From positions 1,178,001 through 1,242,000 of the forward strand of contig NZ_CP085278.1 in NCBI RefSeq assembly GCF_020616595.1: a DNA stretch of 64,000 nt. Reading direction: 5' to 3'. The notes below the pieces were generated by a model. The model ran no database searches. It was not told where the DNA came from and saw nothing but the letters and a program-made list of their open reading frames with translations. Positions 52,274-61,153 of the stretch are shown here, in pieces; position 1 is the first letter of the stretch, and each line of letters starts with the position of its first letter. Source of the DNA: Lentilactobacillus laojiaonis (GTDB lineage Bacteria; Bacillota; Bacilli; Lactobacillales; Lactobacillaceae). A program made the translations under genes and the position numbers.

Positions 52274-53326
52274 ATGGTAGACGTAAATAAATTAGAATTT
52301 GGAATTGAAACTTTTGGTGATATTGTCGCTAACGAAGATGGCAGTTTAAAAACCGCCGCTGAATCAATTCGCCAAATTGTTCATGAAGGTGAATTGGCTG
52401 ATAAACTAGGGATTAACGTCATCGGTGTTGGTGAACATCACCGTCCTGATTATAGTGTTTCTAGTCCGGAAACGGTTTTAGCTGCGATTGCTCCGGTTAC
52501 TAAACAAATTAAATTAGCTACCGCGGTAACCGTTTTGAGTTCCGACGATCCCGTGCGCGTTTATGAACGCTTTGCAACCTTAGATGGTCTTTCTAATGGA
52601 AGAGCCCAAGTTATGCTAGGTCGTGGCTCATTTACGGAATCATTTCCACTATTTGGCTACGATTTAACCGACTATGACGATTTATTTAATGAAAAACTAG
52701 AATTATTCGATTTACTTCGTAAAGAAGATGCCGTTACCTGGTCAGGTAAGTTTAGAGCCGAATTGAAGAATCAAGAAGTTTATCCTAAGACCGAAAAAGA
52801 ACTCGAAACCTACATTGGAATTGGTGGATCGCCTGAATCTATTATTCGAGCTGCTAAATTTGGTTATAAAGTTATCATTGCTATTATTGGTGGCCAAGCT
52901 GAACGTTTCAAACCTTATATTGAACTTTACCGCCGAGCTGCTCAACGTAATGATATGCCTACTTATCCCGTTGCAGTTCATTCGCATGGTTTTATTGCTG
53001 ACGATAAGGATGAAGCTGTGGAAGTAGCCTTTAAAAATATTAAAGCTAACTTTGATCGTATTGGACTAACTCGTGGTTGGGCCCCAATGAGTCGTGAACA
53101 ATTTGATAATGAAACTAAAGTCGGTTCATTTTACGTGGGAGATCCTGAAACAGTTGCTCAAAGAATTGCCCACACCATTGACCAATTGGATCTGGGTCGA
53201 TTTGATTTAGTCTATGGTGCCGGTAACCAAACAGCTGCTCAACGTGAACGGATGATTGAACTTTATGCTACTAAGGTTATTCCTCGAGTTAAGGAAATCT
53301 TAGCTAACAAGGAGGCATCTAAATAA
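52274..53326 (+). CDS. LLM-class flavin-dependent oxidoreductase
   Basis: A 350-residue luciferase-like TIM-barrel enzyme. It has the typical LGINVIGVGEHHRPDYSVSSPETVLAAIA (about 41-69), TAVTVLSSDDPVRVYERFATLDGLSNGRAQVMLGRGS and YIGIGGSPESIIRAAKFGY. Bacillales/Lactobacillales members use FMN, not F420. The substrate is unknown; some members act on aldehydes or quinone-like compounds. It overlaps the next gene (TAATG), so the two are translationally coupled. Confidence 0.88.
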   Translation: MVDVNKLEFGIETFGDIVANEDGSLKTAAESIRQIVHEGELADKLGINVIGVGEHHRPDYSVSSPETVLAAIAPVTKQIKLATAVTVLSSDDPVRVYERFATLDGLSNGRAQVMLGRGSFTESFPLFGYDLTDYDDLFNEKLELFDLLRKEDAVTWSGKFRAELKNQEVYPKTEKELETYIGIGGSPESIIRAAKFGYKVIIAIIGGQAERFKPYIELYRRAAQRNDMPTYPVAVHSHGFIADDKDEAVEVAFKNIKANFDRIGLTRGWAPMSREQFDNETKVGSFYVGDPETVAQRIAHTIDQLDLGRFDLVYGAGNQTAAQRERMIELYATKVIPRVKEILANKEASK

Positions 53327-54006
53327 TGCAATTTAAAAAAATTGGTATTATTGGCGCCGGTAAAGTCGGCATTGTTTTAGCTGGATTAGCTTTGCAAGCT
53401 GGTTATGAAGTGCGTATTTCTGGTTCAGGGTCCGTTAAAAAAATCGATCTTACCATTGATACTTTAGTTCCAGGCGCAATTGCAACCGAAAATGCTGATT
53501 TAATCGCTAATAGTGATCTAATTATCTTAGCCATCCCACTTAGCCGCTATAAAAATATTGCACCTAAATTATTAAAAAATAAATTAGTAATTGATGCGAT
53601 GAATTACTGGTGGGAAACTGATGGTAATCGAGAAGAAGTTCTATCTCCTGACTCAACTTCCAGTGAACAAGTTCAAAATTATTTTAAAGACAGTACAATT
53701 GTAAAAACTTTTAATCATATGGGTTACCATAATTTACAAGATGAAGCTAAGCCACAAGGTGCTCCTAACCGTAAGTCCCTTTTTGTGACGGGTGATAATC
53801 CTCAAGCCGTAGATCAAGTTGCCGAATTCGTAAATACCATGGGCTTTGATCCAGTGGTCCATTACCACCTAGAAGATGGTATTATGACTGAACCGGGTAG
53901 TCCTTTATTTGGCGCTAGTTTAAATGCAACTGATTTAAATGATGTAATTGAAAACTTTGCTGACACTGATTTTGGTAAACAAATTGCTGCTGCAAAGAAA
54001 AAATAA
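53326..54006 (+). CDS. NADP oxidoreductase, F420-dependent-like (NAD(P)-binding)
   Basis: A 226-residue Rossmann protein: IGIIGAGKVGIVLAGLALQAGYEVRISGSG (about 7-36) binds NADP, followed by ANSDLIILAIPLSRY and VIDAMNYWWETDG. The family includes F420H2:NADP oxidoreductases, but lactobacilli are not known to make F420. It may supply reduced flavin to the LLM enzyme or act as a dehydrogenase on its product. Operon with the LLM gene and a shared terminator support a joint role. Confidence 0.8.
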   Translation: MQFKKIGIIGAGKVGIVLAGLALQAGYEVRISGSGSVKKIDLTIDTLVPGAIATENADLIANSDLIILAIPLSRYKNIAPKLLKNKLVIDAMNYWWETDGNREEVLSPDSTSSEQVQNYFKDSTIVKTFNHMGYHNLQDEAKPQGAPNRKSLFVTGDNPQAVDQVAEFVNTMGFDPVVHYHLEDGIMTEPGSPLFGASLNATDLNDVIENFADTDFGKQIAAAKKK

Positions 54007-54043
54007 AAGAGTAACTACTCAGATGAGTGGTTACTCTTTTTAT
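54005..54043 (+). terminator. Terminator of the LLM operon
   Basis: AAAAGAGTAACTACTC / GAGTGGTTACTCTTTT stem with a T run. Confidence 0.9.
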
Positions 54044-54136
54044 TTTCATTAATTATGACCGCTGATTTTCACCTAAAAAATGAACGTTAATTATTAATAT
54101 GGTATGCTAAAAAATAAACTTCTAGGGGGAATATTT

Positions 54137-54487
54137 ATGCATAGTAAAAGTTGGTGGTTGGCACTTGGTTTATTTTTATTAGGAATATCTACTTATATAT
54201 TTTTTAATTCAGATTTTTATACCGCTAATCAATTAAATTACCAAATGAATAAAATGGTTAGTCAAAAAGAATATCAAAAAATGAAAAGCATCGCTAGTAA
54301 TCAAAATACATATTCGTTTTTAAAAAATTTATCTAGTAAAAATAAATTCCAAGATACTACGGATTCACAAGGCGGATCTAATCAGGGTTTGTACTATGTT
54401 ACCGTTGTAAAAAATCAAACTCTAGATGTCTATATATGTAAAGTTAATGCCATCAATTGGCAAGTAATTTATGTTAATAAACAGTAA
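54137..54487 (+). CDS. Small membrane-anchored hypothetical protein
   Basis: A 116-residue protein that I do not recognise. One hydrophobic N-terminal helix (WWLALGLFLLGISTYIFF, about 5-22) is followed by a polar ~90-residue domain rich in Asn, Lys and Ser, with YYVTVVKNQTLDVYICKV near the end. It is probably anchored outside the cell. AGGGGGA precedes ATG 54137; the earlier ATG at 54104 has no ribosome binding site. The gene stands alone between terminators. Confidence 0.65.
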   Translation: MHSKSWWLALGLFLLGISTYIFFNSDFYTANQLNYQMNKMVSQKEYQKMKSIASNQNTYSFLKNLSSKNKFQDTTDSQGGSNQGLYYVTVVKNQTLDVYICKVNAINWQVIYVNKQ

Positions 54488-54525
54488 TCTGAAGGTTATT
54501 TAGGAGCTTAATGGAATGATTTAAA

Positions 54526-54563
54526 AATAAAAAGAGAACTCCATTTAGAGTTCTCTTTTTTAA
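54526..54563. terminator. Bidirectional terminator
   Basis: AAAAGAGAACTC / GAGTTCTCTTTT stem between the small membrane protein gene and the end of the SIR2 gene. Confidence 0.88.
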
Positions 54564-54658
54564 GTTATAGAGTAAATATAATTTTAATTCATAAATATAT
54601 TATCATTCAAAAAAGTATTTTTTAAAATTTTATTACTGATGACAGGTTGTTACTTATT

Positions 54659-57600
54659 TTAACAAAATTCACTCATAAGCTTATCCATTTCATCTTGGGA
54701 AATAACATTTTTAGCCTCATTCAATATTTTTGATATATTATCTTTCAATCCCGCATCTAATAACCTTTCTAAAATATTTGATATTTGAATAATTACGGTT
54801 TCATTTACTAATAATAAATTTCTAGAAAAAATTGTTTTTATACAATTTCCAATTAAAATTAGTTGTTCTGTATTAACTTCATCAATTCCAGGAATATAAC
54901 TAAAAATATATTGATTTACTTTTTCATCTTTTGTAATTTTTACATTATTAATAATATTTATTAGCTGGTTTCCTCTCTCAATTGATATATTTGATAAATC
55001 TCTTAGTAAGTTAGATACTGCAGTATTCACTGTACCAGAATAGTTATTAATAAACCATTCAATCCACTCTGATGCATTATAATTGCCTGAATCTTCTTGC
55101 TTAAGAAAGAACTTTATTAATTGAATAAATACTGACGACTTAATAGAATTCATATGCTTATTTTTTTTAACTTCTTGATTATATTCTGGATTTAGTGAGG
55201 TAAGCATAATTACAGTCACATTATTAATTATCGCTTGAAAATCATCAATTTCTGATTTTAATAACTCATTAACCACATTTTTATATTTTTCTGACCATTT
55301 TTTTTCACCTAAATAAATTCTATAATTATGAGAAAATCCCATAAAACCTGAACTTGTAATAATTTCCTTGTCATCTTCAAATTCAGTAGCAAACATACCT
55401 TTTAAATAACATCGATAATTATAATTTTTTTGTTCCTTAATATAATTTTTAAGATGTAATTTATTTTTATCCGAAATCACATTTTTATATTTTTTTTCAA
55501 TTTCTTTAACCAAATAATAATAAATACCGCTTTTAGAATTAAGGAAACTATTATAATTATCAAGAATATTTGGAATTTCTAGATCAGATGGATCAATATT
55601 AAACAAAAAATTATAAATCTTTGCATTTTTATCATTTTGAGCTTTTTGAATCATTTTAAGAAATAAATCTTCATTTGAAATGGTAAACGCTAATTGTTTA
55701 TTACCTGATAATTTTTTTAAAAAAAGATCAGATATATATTGTACATCATATTCATTTTCTAATGCAAAATATAACATATCAACAATAACAGAAAAATAAT
55801 TTTCAAATAGAAATTCATCATTAATTAGATTTTCAATAAATTTGATATTTTGATTCCGGTAATTTTCCCACTGGCTTTTATTATTTAAAACTGACTCTAA
55901 TTTCCCGTACTGACCAGTAAATCCAATATTAACAAAGCTATCTCCAATCTCGATATCTTTTTCAACTGATTCTTCTCTCAATTTAGTTACTAGATCATTC
56001 ACCTGTTGATCATTTTTTATCGGTTGAACATTAAAAAATGCTTGTTCTTTTACAATAGACATTGGAGTAACTACATAGTCATCATCAATATAGTAAAATG
56101 AATCTTTAGGAATAAGATTATGTTTTTCAGAAAATTTAATTATATTTGATCCTAAATAGCTGTTATTTATATCTATTTTTTCTATTAAACGATCTAATAT
56201 TTCAGAATTTAGATTATTCTCCAGGTCAATACTTATTAAAATTCTCTGTACTAAAATAATTTCATAAAAAGAATCTGGAAAAATTTGTTGTTTATCATAT
56301 GTTATCTTGCCAGACTTTATAAGCCAACTTAAGTTTTTAACTATTGTATCTTCTAAAAGATAAGACATACTTGCATTTTTTTTATTTTGTTGAAAATCTT
56401 TCATTTCTTTTTCAAAATAATGTAATGTATCTTGATTAAAGTCAAAAGAAATATCATCGGATAATCTATAGTATAGATAACCATTCTTCGTAAAATTAAC
56501 TTGGTGACTTAACCATAAACACCTAATATCCTGATCCTGTATTTCATTATCTATATAGGTAATATTTAACATTTTATCAAGTATTTCATTTAAATTGCTA
56601 ACCCTATTTTCTGATAATTCATCTACGTATTGTGATACTATATTAAAAATAATTTTAATAAAATGTATATTGTCTACAATTCCAATACTTTTAATTTCAT
56701 ATATAATTTTTTCTTTAAATTTTGAACTAAGAAGTGGAAATATTTTTTCGATACATTTCCAATATTCAATAAAATATGGTTTGATTGCTGTATGATTGTC
56801 AAAGAGTAAACTTTCAGCAGTATATTCAATGTTCCTTATTTCTACTTCTTGAGGTAATTCTTTGTATTTTTTAAAGATTGAATCTATAACATAATAAGAT
56901 TTAGAATCAATCGCTTCATTAAGTAATTTTATAAAATTTTCTTTATTTTCACCTGATAAAAGTACTTTTTCTAACTCGTCAGGATTTGGTAAAAAGGACA
57001 TCTCTAAATCATGTACAGACTTAGATAAATCAGAAACGAATACTGGCAAATCAGAATAATCATTTCCATACCAAATAAAATTAACATTTTGTTCTTGGAT
57101 ATAGTAATCTTGTATTACCGAGTTATGAAATTTAATTTCTTCAGGTATATAACCATTATCATCATATTTCATTAATGCGTAATATTGAATATTTAATTCA
57201 TTAAATTGTAATAAGTTTAATACTTCATCCTCTTCCATACTACAGCCAACATAAATAATCACAGGATTTTTTTTATCCAAAAATATTTTTTTTATGCTAT
57301 TCCTTACACGATTTTCTTTTAAATATAAGTCAGTATATGACTTGGAAGAACTAATCACTCTAGATAAATTATTTGAAGGTAACCCATGTAAATGGATCAC
57401 TGTATTAAATGCTACATTATCTTCAATAGAAAAAGCATCCGGAATTACCCTTGGACTTCTTCCTAAAATAGATCGATAAGAATTCTCAATCTCCTCATCA
57501 TAATTAGTTGTAATAAATGATGAATTTAGTTTAACCAACTCATTTAAAATTAAATTTTCATGTAATAAAGGTTCTTCTTCAGAAAAAATGAATTTTTCAC

Positions 57601-57976
57601 ATTCTAAATAGTAGTATTTATATAATTCTTCAGTTTTTCTATTATTACCAGTATCACAATATTTTTTTACAATAAAATTTACAAGATCAACTTTACGCTT
57701 ATTAGACTGTGATGAATCATTTAAACTTCTAAGAAACAAAACATCATTTCTGTCTACCCTATTAATTAAGGTATCTGAATTATCAGTTATCGTTTTTAAA
57801 CTAGAACTCCAGTAATCAATTAGTTCTTGAACATAATCATTCCAATTTGGATATCCCTGGGATATGGAAACACCAGCACCAACCACACATATAAGAGAAC
57901 CCTCACGACGTGCATTTACAATGTCATTCGTTAATTTAATAATTGTATCTTTTGAATTATATTTACTCAAATTCAC
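54659..57976 (-). CDS. Large SIR2-domain protein, probable NAD-consuming phage-defence effector
   Basis: A 1105-residue protein. The N-terminal ~310 residues are SIR2-like: CVVGAGVSISQGYPNW (30-45), SSFITTNYDEEIE (152-164), VIHLHGLPS (193-201, candidate catalytic His197) and IIYVGCSMEEDEVL (240-253). The remaining ~800 residues are charged, helical and without recognised domains. This matches the DSR-type plan of a sensor fused to a SIR2 NADase. The gene is visibly more AT-rich than its neighbours. The GTG start follows ATGAGGT. It lies 56 bp behind rlmH on the same strand with no terminator between. Defence function is inferred. Confidence 0.72.
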   Translation of the reverse strand: MNLSKYNSKDTIIKLTNDIVNARREGSLICVVGAGVSISQGYPNWNDYVQELIDYWSSSLKTITDNSDTLINRVDRNDVLFLRSLNDSSQSNKRKVDLVNFIVKKYCDTGNNRKTEELYKYYYLECEKFIFSEEEPLLHENLILNELVKLNSSFITTNYDEEIENSYRSILGRSPRVIPDAFSIEDNVAFNTVIHLHGLPSNNLSRVISSSKSYTDLYLKENRVRNSIKKIFLDKKNPVIIYVGCSMEEDEVLNLLQFNELNIQYYALMKYDDNGYIPEEIKFHNSVIQDYYIQEQNVNFIWYGNDYSDLPVFVSDLSKSVHDLEMSFLPNPDELEKVLLSGENKENFIKLLNEAIDSKSYYVIDSIFKKYKELPQEVEIRNIEYTAESLLFDNHTAIKPYFIEYWKCIEKIFPLLSSKFKEKIIYEIKSIGIVDNIHFIKIIFNIVSQYVDELSENRVSNLNEILDKMLNITYIDNEIQDQDIRCLWLSHQVNFTKNGYLYYRLSDDISFDFNQDTLHYFEKEMKDFQQNKKNASMSYLLEDTIVKNLSWLIKSGKITYDKQQIFPDSFYEIILVQRILISIDLENNLNSEILDRLIEKIDINNSYLGSNIIKFSEKHNLIPKDSFYYIDDDYVVTPMSIVKEQAFFNVQPIKNDQQVNDLVTKLREESVEKDIEIGDSFVNIGFTGQYGKLESVLNNKSQWENYRNQNIKFIENLINDEFLFENYFSVIVDMLYFALENEYDVQYISDLFLKKLSGNKQLAFTISNEDLFLKMIQKAQNDKNAKIYNFLFNIDPSDLEIPNILDNYNSFLNSKSGIYYYLVKEIEKKYKNVISDKNKLHLKNYIKEQKNYNYRCYLKGMFATEFEDDKEIITSSGFMGFSHNYRIYLGEKKWSEKYKNVVNELLKSEIDDFQAIINNVTVIMLTSLNPEYNQEVKKNKHMNSIKSSVFIQLIKFFLKQEDSGNYNASEWIEWFINNYSGTVNTAVSNLLRDLSNISIERGNQLINIINNVKITKDEKVNQYIFSYIPGIDEVNTEQLILIGNCIKTIFSRNLLLVNETVIIQISNILERLLDAGLKDNISKILNEAKNVISQDEMDKLMSEFC

Positions 57977-58032
57977 TAAATATTACCTCATTTTGTTTTT
58001 AACTATCATATATTTATAAAATATTCACCTAA

Positions 58033-58512
58033 TCACTTATGATACGGACTACCTTCATTAATCATAAAGGCGCGGTAAATTTGTTCGGTTAATACTAAAC
58101 GCATCAATTGATGTGGCAAGGTGAATCTACCAAATGAAATCTGGGTATCAGCACGCTTTAAGACGTCCTGAGACATCCCTAACGATCCCCCAATAACAAA
58201 GGTAATATCAGATTTACCATAGGTAACCAAGTTATCGATTTCTTTAGCAAACTCCTCAGAAGAACGTTCTTTACCTAAAATGGCTAGGGCATAGACGTAC
58301 TCTTTATCCTTAATTTTAGCTAAAATGCGTTCACCTTCTCGTTTCATCACGTCTTCCATTTGATGCTCACTTAAAGATTCGGGAGCTTTTTCATCGGGAA
58401 CTTCCACAATTTCAAATTTGCAAAATCTAGATAACCGTTTAGCATATTCTTCAATGCCCTTTTTTAAATATTTTTCCTTTAACTTTCCGACCACAATTAA
58501 CTTAATATTCAT
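58033..58512 (-). CDS. rlmH: 23S rRNA (pseudouridine1915-N3)-methyltransferase
   Basis: A 159-residue SPOUT methyltransferase that methylates pseudouridine 1915 in helix 69. It begins [27 protein letters not shown], has the SAM-binding [10 protein letters not shown] (about 105-114) and ends [14 protein letters not shown], as in the family. AAAGGAATAAATTTGA precedes the start. In staphylococci the 3' end of this gene is the SCC integration site. Here the DNA directly behind the stop carries a SIR2 gene, but no flanking repeat of the 3' end was found. Confidence 0.95.
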   Translation of the reverse strand: MNIKLIVVGKLKEKYLKKGIEEYAKRLSRFCKFEIVEVPDEKAPESLSEHQMEDVMKREGERILAKIKDKEYVYALAILGKERSSEEFAKEIDNLVTYGKSDITFVIGGSLGMSQDVLKRADTQISFGRFTLPHQLMRLVLTEQIYRAFMINEGSPYHK

Positions 58513-58561
58513 TCAAATTTATTCCTTTCACCGGCTTGTCAACTATTTTGCCTGTAAATTT

Positions 58562-58853
58562 TTATCCACAAGTTATCCACAAGTTCGCAATTTAGATTTG
58601 GATTTCGTTTTTTCAGTCAATTTTCAAATTGATTTTTTTAAGCGAAAACTTTTCCACAGCCAAGTTTTTTTAACATGTTCGTCTTTACATTTTAAAACCC
58701 TTTTAAATCAACGATCATTAGATTTTTTCAGGCGAACAAATCTAAAATTATATAGTTATCCACAGGCAACTGTTGATAACTTTTAAGTTTTTTTGAACTA
58801 ATTTTTGACCTATTTTTAAACTAGTTAATTAGTTATCCACATAGTTATCCACA
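58562..58853. other. DnaA-box cluster between rlmH and htrA
   Basis: Five exact TTATCCACA boxes lie on the plus strand (58562-58570, 58573-58581, 58756-58764, 58833-58841, 58845-58853). Two one-mismatch boxes follow: TTTTCCACA (58650-58658) and, on the minus strand, TTATCAACA (58771-58779). All but one point the same way. The 450-bp region has no gene. It could titrate DnaA or be a secondary initiator-binding site; no dnaA gene is in the window. Confidence 0.75.
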
Positions 58854-58930
58854 AGCTAATTACAAACGTTTCCACTTAAATTACCACTAAGTTGTTCGAC
58901 TTTTTTAATTATATAACATTTGATGCCAAA

Positions 58931-58960
58931 TAAAAAACTGACCTAAATTAGGTCAGTTTT
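58931..58960 (-). terminator. Terminator of htrA
   Basis: AAACTGACC / GGTCAGTTT stem with a T run on the minus strand. Confidence 0.88.
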
Positions 58961-58964
58961 CTTT

Positions 58965-60242
58965 TTAGTCACTAGTTGATTTACTTAAGACAATATTTCC
59001 AGTTTCTTTTTTACCATTATGGTAATAAGTTACGGAAACTGTTTCGCCAACTTTGTGTTCATACAATATATCACGCAATCCAGTTTGACTAGTAATCTTT
59101 TTACCGCCAAGCTCTGTAATAACGTCATATTTAGCCAAACCAGCCTTCTTAGCTGGAGAACCTGCTGAAGCTTTATAAACTACCGCACCACTTTGAACAC
59201 TGCTTGGAAGTTTTAAGATACTTGACTGTTGTTCTTCTGAAATATTTGAAAGATCAATATAGCTAATTCCTAAGGAAGGTCGGCTAACAGATCCATTAGT
59301 AATTAATTGGTTAATAATTTCGACCACTTCATTACTTGGAATTGAGAAGCCCATTCCTTCAACACTATCCCCAGAATTATCACTAGCTAATTTCATTGAA
59401 TTAATCCCAATCACTTGGCCGTCCAAATTAATTAGCGGACCACCTGAATTTCCGGGATTAATTGCAGCATCCGTTTGAATAACGGTCGCATTACCGATTT
59501 GTTGGCCACTTGAAGAAGTTTGCGGAACTTCGCGTTTCTTCGCTGAGATAATACCTTGAGTAACCGAAGTTGCATAATCGGAACCCAGTGGTGAACCAAT
59601 CGCTAAGACTGGTTCAGCCACCTTAATTTTATCGGAATTTCCAAATGAAGCGACTTGGGTGATCTTATCAGAATTAACTTTTAAAACTGCTAAATCAGTT
59701 ACTTCATCCTTACCGACAATTTTAGCCGAGATCTTTTGGCCGTTACTTAAAATAATTTCCAACGAATTAGATCCTTCGACCACGTGGTTATTAGTAACGA
59801 TATAAGCATCATTACCATCTTTCTTATAGATAACTCCGGATCCTTCACTAGCCGTCTCTAATTCACTATTACTTGATGATTTAGATTGGGATGAAGAATC
59901 TTCTGAGTCATCATTACCAAACAAGCTGGAAGAATTACTATTGGATTTAGAATTACTTCCACCAAATAGACTGGCTAAGCCATTATCTTCACTTTGTTGT
60001 TTCTGTAGATTAATTACGGAAACTACCGCGTTTTTGGTTGAGTTAAAAGCTTTTTCAGACTGAGTAGATACATTGACACTAACATTGCTAACTTTAGTAG
60101 TTCCATTACTATTAGAGTTAGTAATTAAGTTGCTATTATCGGATGCATTCCGGTTTAATATTGATGCACCACCATAAGCTGCACCTCCGCCGATTAATCC
60201 AGCAATAAGGGCAGCAAGTACTGTTTTACTTTGACTTTTCAT
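58965..60242 (-). CDS. htrA: HtrA-type membrane-anchored serine protease (DegP/HtrA)
   Basis: A 425-residue surface protease. It has an N-terminal anchor (about 8-28), a long Ser/Asn linker (about 35-130), a trypsin-like domain with His153 (IVTNNHVVEGS), Asp183 (TDLAVLKV) and Ser266 (NPGNSGGPL), and one PDZ domain (about 320-415). It degrades misfolded secreted proteins. It is the last gene of the wal cluster in lactobacilli. A 19-bp imperfect inverted repeat covers its ribosome binding site. Confidence 0.96.
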   Translation of the reverse strand: MKSQSKTVLAALIAGLIGGGAAYGGASILNRNASDNSNLITNSNSNGTTKVSNVSVNVSTQSEKAFNSTKNAVVSVINLQKQQSEDNGLASLFGGSNSKSNSNSSSLFGNDDSEDSSSQSKSSSNSELETASEGSGVIYKKDGNDAYIVTNNHVVEGSNSLEIILSNGQKISAKIVGKDEVTDLAVLKVNSDKITQVASFGNSDKIKVAEPVLAIGSPLGSDYATSVTQGIISAKKREVPQTSSSGQQIGNATVIQTDAAINPGNSGGPLINLDGQVIGINSMKLASDNSGDSVEGMGFSIPSNEVVEIINQLITNGSVSRPSLGISYIDLSNISEEQQSSILKLPSSVQSGAVVYKASAGSPAKKAGLAKYDVITELGGKKITSQTGLRDILYEHKVGETVSVTYYHNGKKETGNIVLSKSTSD

Positions 60243-60253
60243 CAGAAAAAAAT

Positions 60254-60305
60254 ACCCCCTTGATTATTTAATCTATTTTATACTTAATTAAATCATCAAG
60301 GGAGT
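60254..60305 (-). promoter_or_regulatory. Inverted repeat over the htrA ribosome binding site
   Basis: Arms of 19 bases (60254-60272 and 60287-60305), 17 of which pair, enclose a 14-base loop between walJ and htrA. The htrA AAGGGGGT site lies in the 3' arm, paired with ACTCCCTT. The transcript continues with TATTTTTTTC. The element could sequester the ribosome binding site or act as a terminator/attenuator. Confidence 0.6.
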
Positions 60306-60329
60306 ACTTTTATTCGAGTTTAATAAAAT

Positions 60330-61130
60330 CTATATAATTAATAAATCGGAAGCTTTATCAGCATTCGTATCAAGTAAGTTAAATTCACTGCCCACTCCAA
60401 AATCATGGTCTTCTAAGACCGAAGCTACCGTTAAATGAGCTAAACTTTTTAAATTATTATGTCGGCTACGATGACCTAAAAATACGTTTTTCGTGCGATT
60501 ACCAATAATTTGAGTCATGGCTTCGGCACTATCTTCATTTGATAAATGTCCGCGATCGCCTAAAATTCGTTGCTTTAATGACCATGAATAACTACCATTA
60601 CGCAACATATCTAAATCATGGTTACTTTCCATCAAAAGCGCATCCGCATTGCGGGTAATCCCCACAATACGATCAGATACATAACCAATATCGGTTAGAA
60701 CTACAAAGGTTTTATTAGCATGATGGAAGGCGTAAAACTGTGGATCGGCGGCGTCATGAGAAACTGAAAAACTCTCGATATCTAAATCACCAAAGTCCAT
60801 GACCGTGTTAGGCGCAAAAATATTTTTTTGTGCTAAGGGGACTTGGCCAATTTTAGTGCCCATTGCTTCCCAAGTCTTTTGGTTAGTATAGACATTAATA
60901 TTATATTTTCGGGCTAGAACCCCCACACTTTGGCGGTGATCGGAGTGTTCATGCGTAACCAATAAGATATCGACTTGAGAAATGTCTCGATTAATCGATG
61001 CCATTAATTCAGTTAAATGCTTACCGCTTAATCCTGCATCTAATAACACCTTATGTTGCGGAGTTTCGATGTAGGTTGCGTTTCCCGTACTACCACTCGC
61101 CAAAACACTTATTTTCATTCCATCATCCAT
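60330..61130 (-). CDS. walJ: WalJ/YycJ metallo-beta-lactamase-fold nuclease
   Basis: A 266-residue hydrolase with THEHSDHRQSVG (HxHxDH, about 61-72) and later ligands including FLGHRSRHNN. It begins ISVLASGSTGNATYIETPQHKVLLDAGLSG, the YycJ signature. WalJ is a 5'-3' exonuclease-like protein linked to DNA repair and replication/cell-division coordination in Firmicutes. AAAGGAAC precedes the ATG. It lies between walI and htrA in the operon. Confidence 0.93.
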   Translation of the reverse strand: MDDGMKISVLASGSTGNATYIETPQHKVLLDAGLSGKHLTELMASINRDISQVDILLVTHEHSDHRQSVGVLARKYNINVYTNQKTWEAMGTKIGQVPLAQKNIFAPNTVMDFGDLDIESFSVSHDAADPQFYAFHHANKTFVVLTDIGYVSDRIVGITRNADALLMESNHDLDMLRNGSYSWSLKQRILGDRGHLSNEDSAEAMTQIIGNRTKNVFLGHRSRHNNLKSLAHLTVASVLEDHDFGVGSEFNLLDTNADKASDLLII

Positions 61131-61153
61131 TTGTAAGTTCCTTTAAATTAATT

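Noticed and set aside
52274-54006. True F420-dependent enzymes
   Set aside because: Family resemblance alone does not show F420 use. Lactobacilli are not known to make it, so FMN/NADPH is preferred.
54560-58060. SCC-like att repeats flanking the SIR2 gene
   Set aside because: The rlmH 3' end reads TATCATAAGTGA. I found no second copy near 54.56-54.66 kb, and there is no recombinase gene, so an SCC-type element is not supported.
58418-58786. 122-residue plus-strand ORF over the DnaA boxes
   Set aside because: It overlaps rlmH in antisense, has no ribosome binding site and its sequence is Phe/Leu-rich shadow translation.
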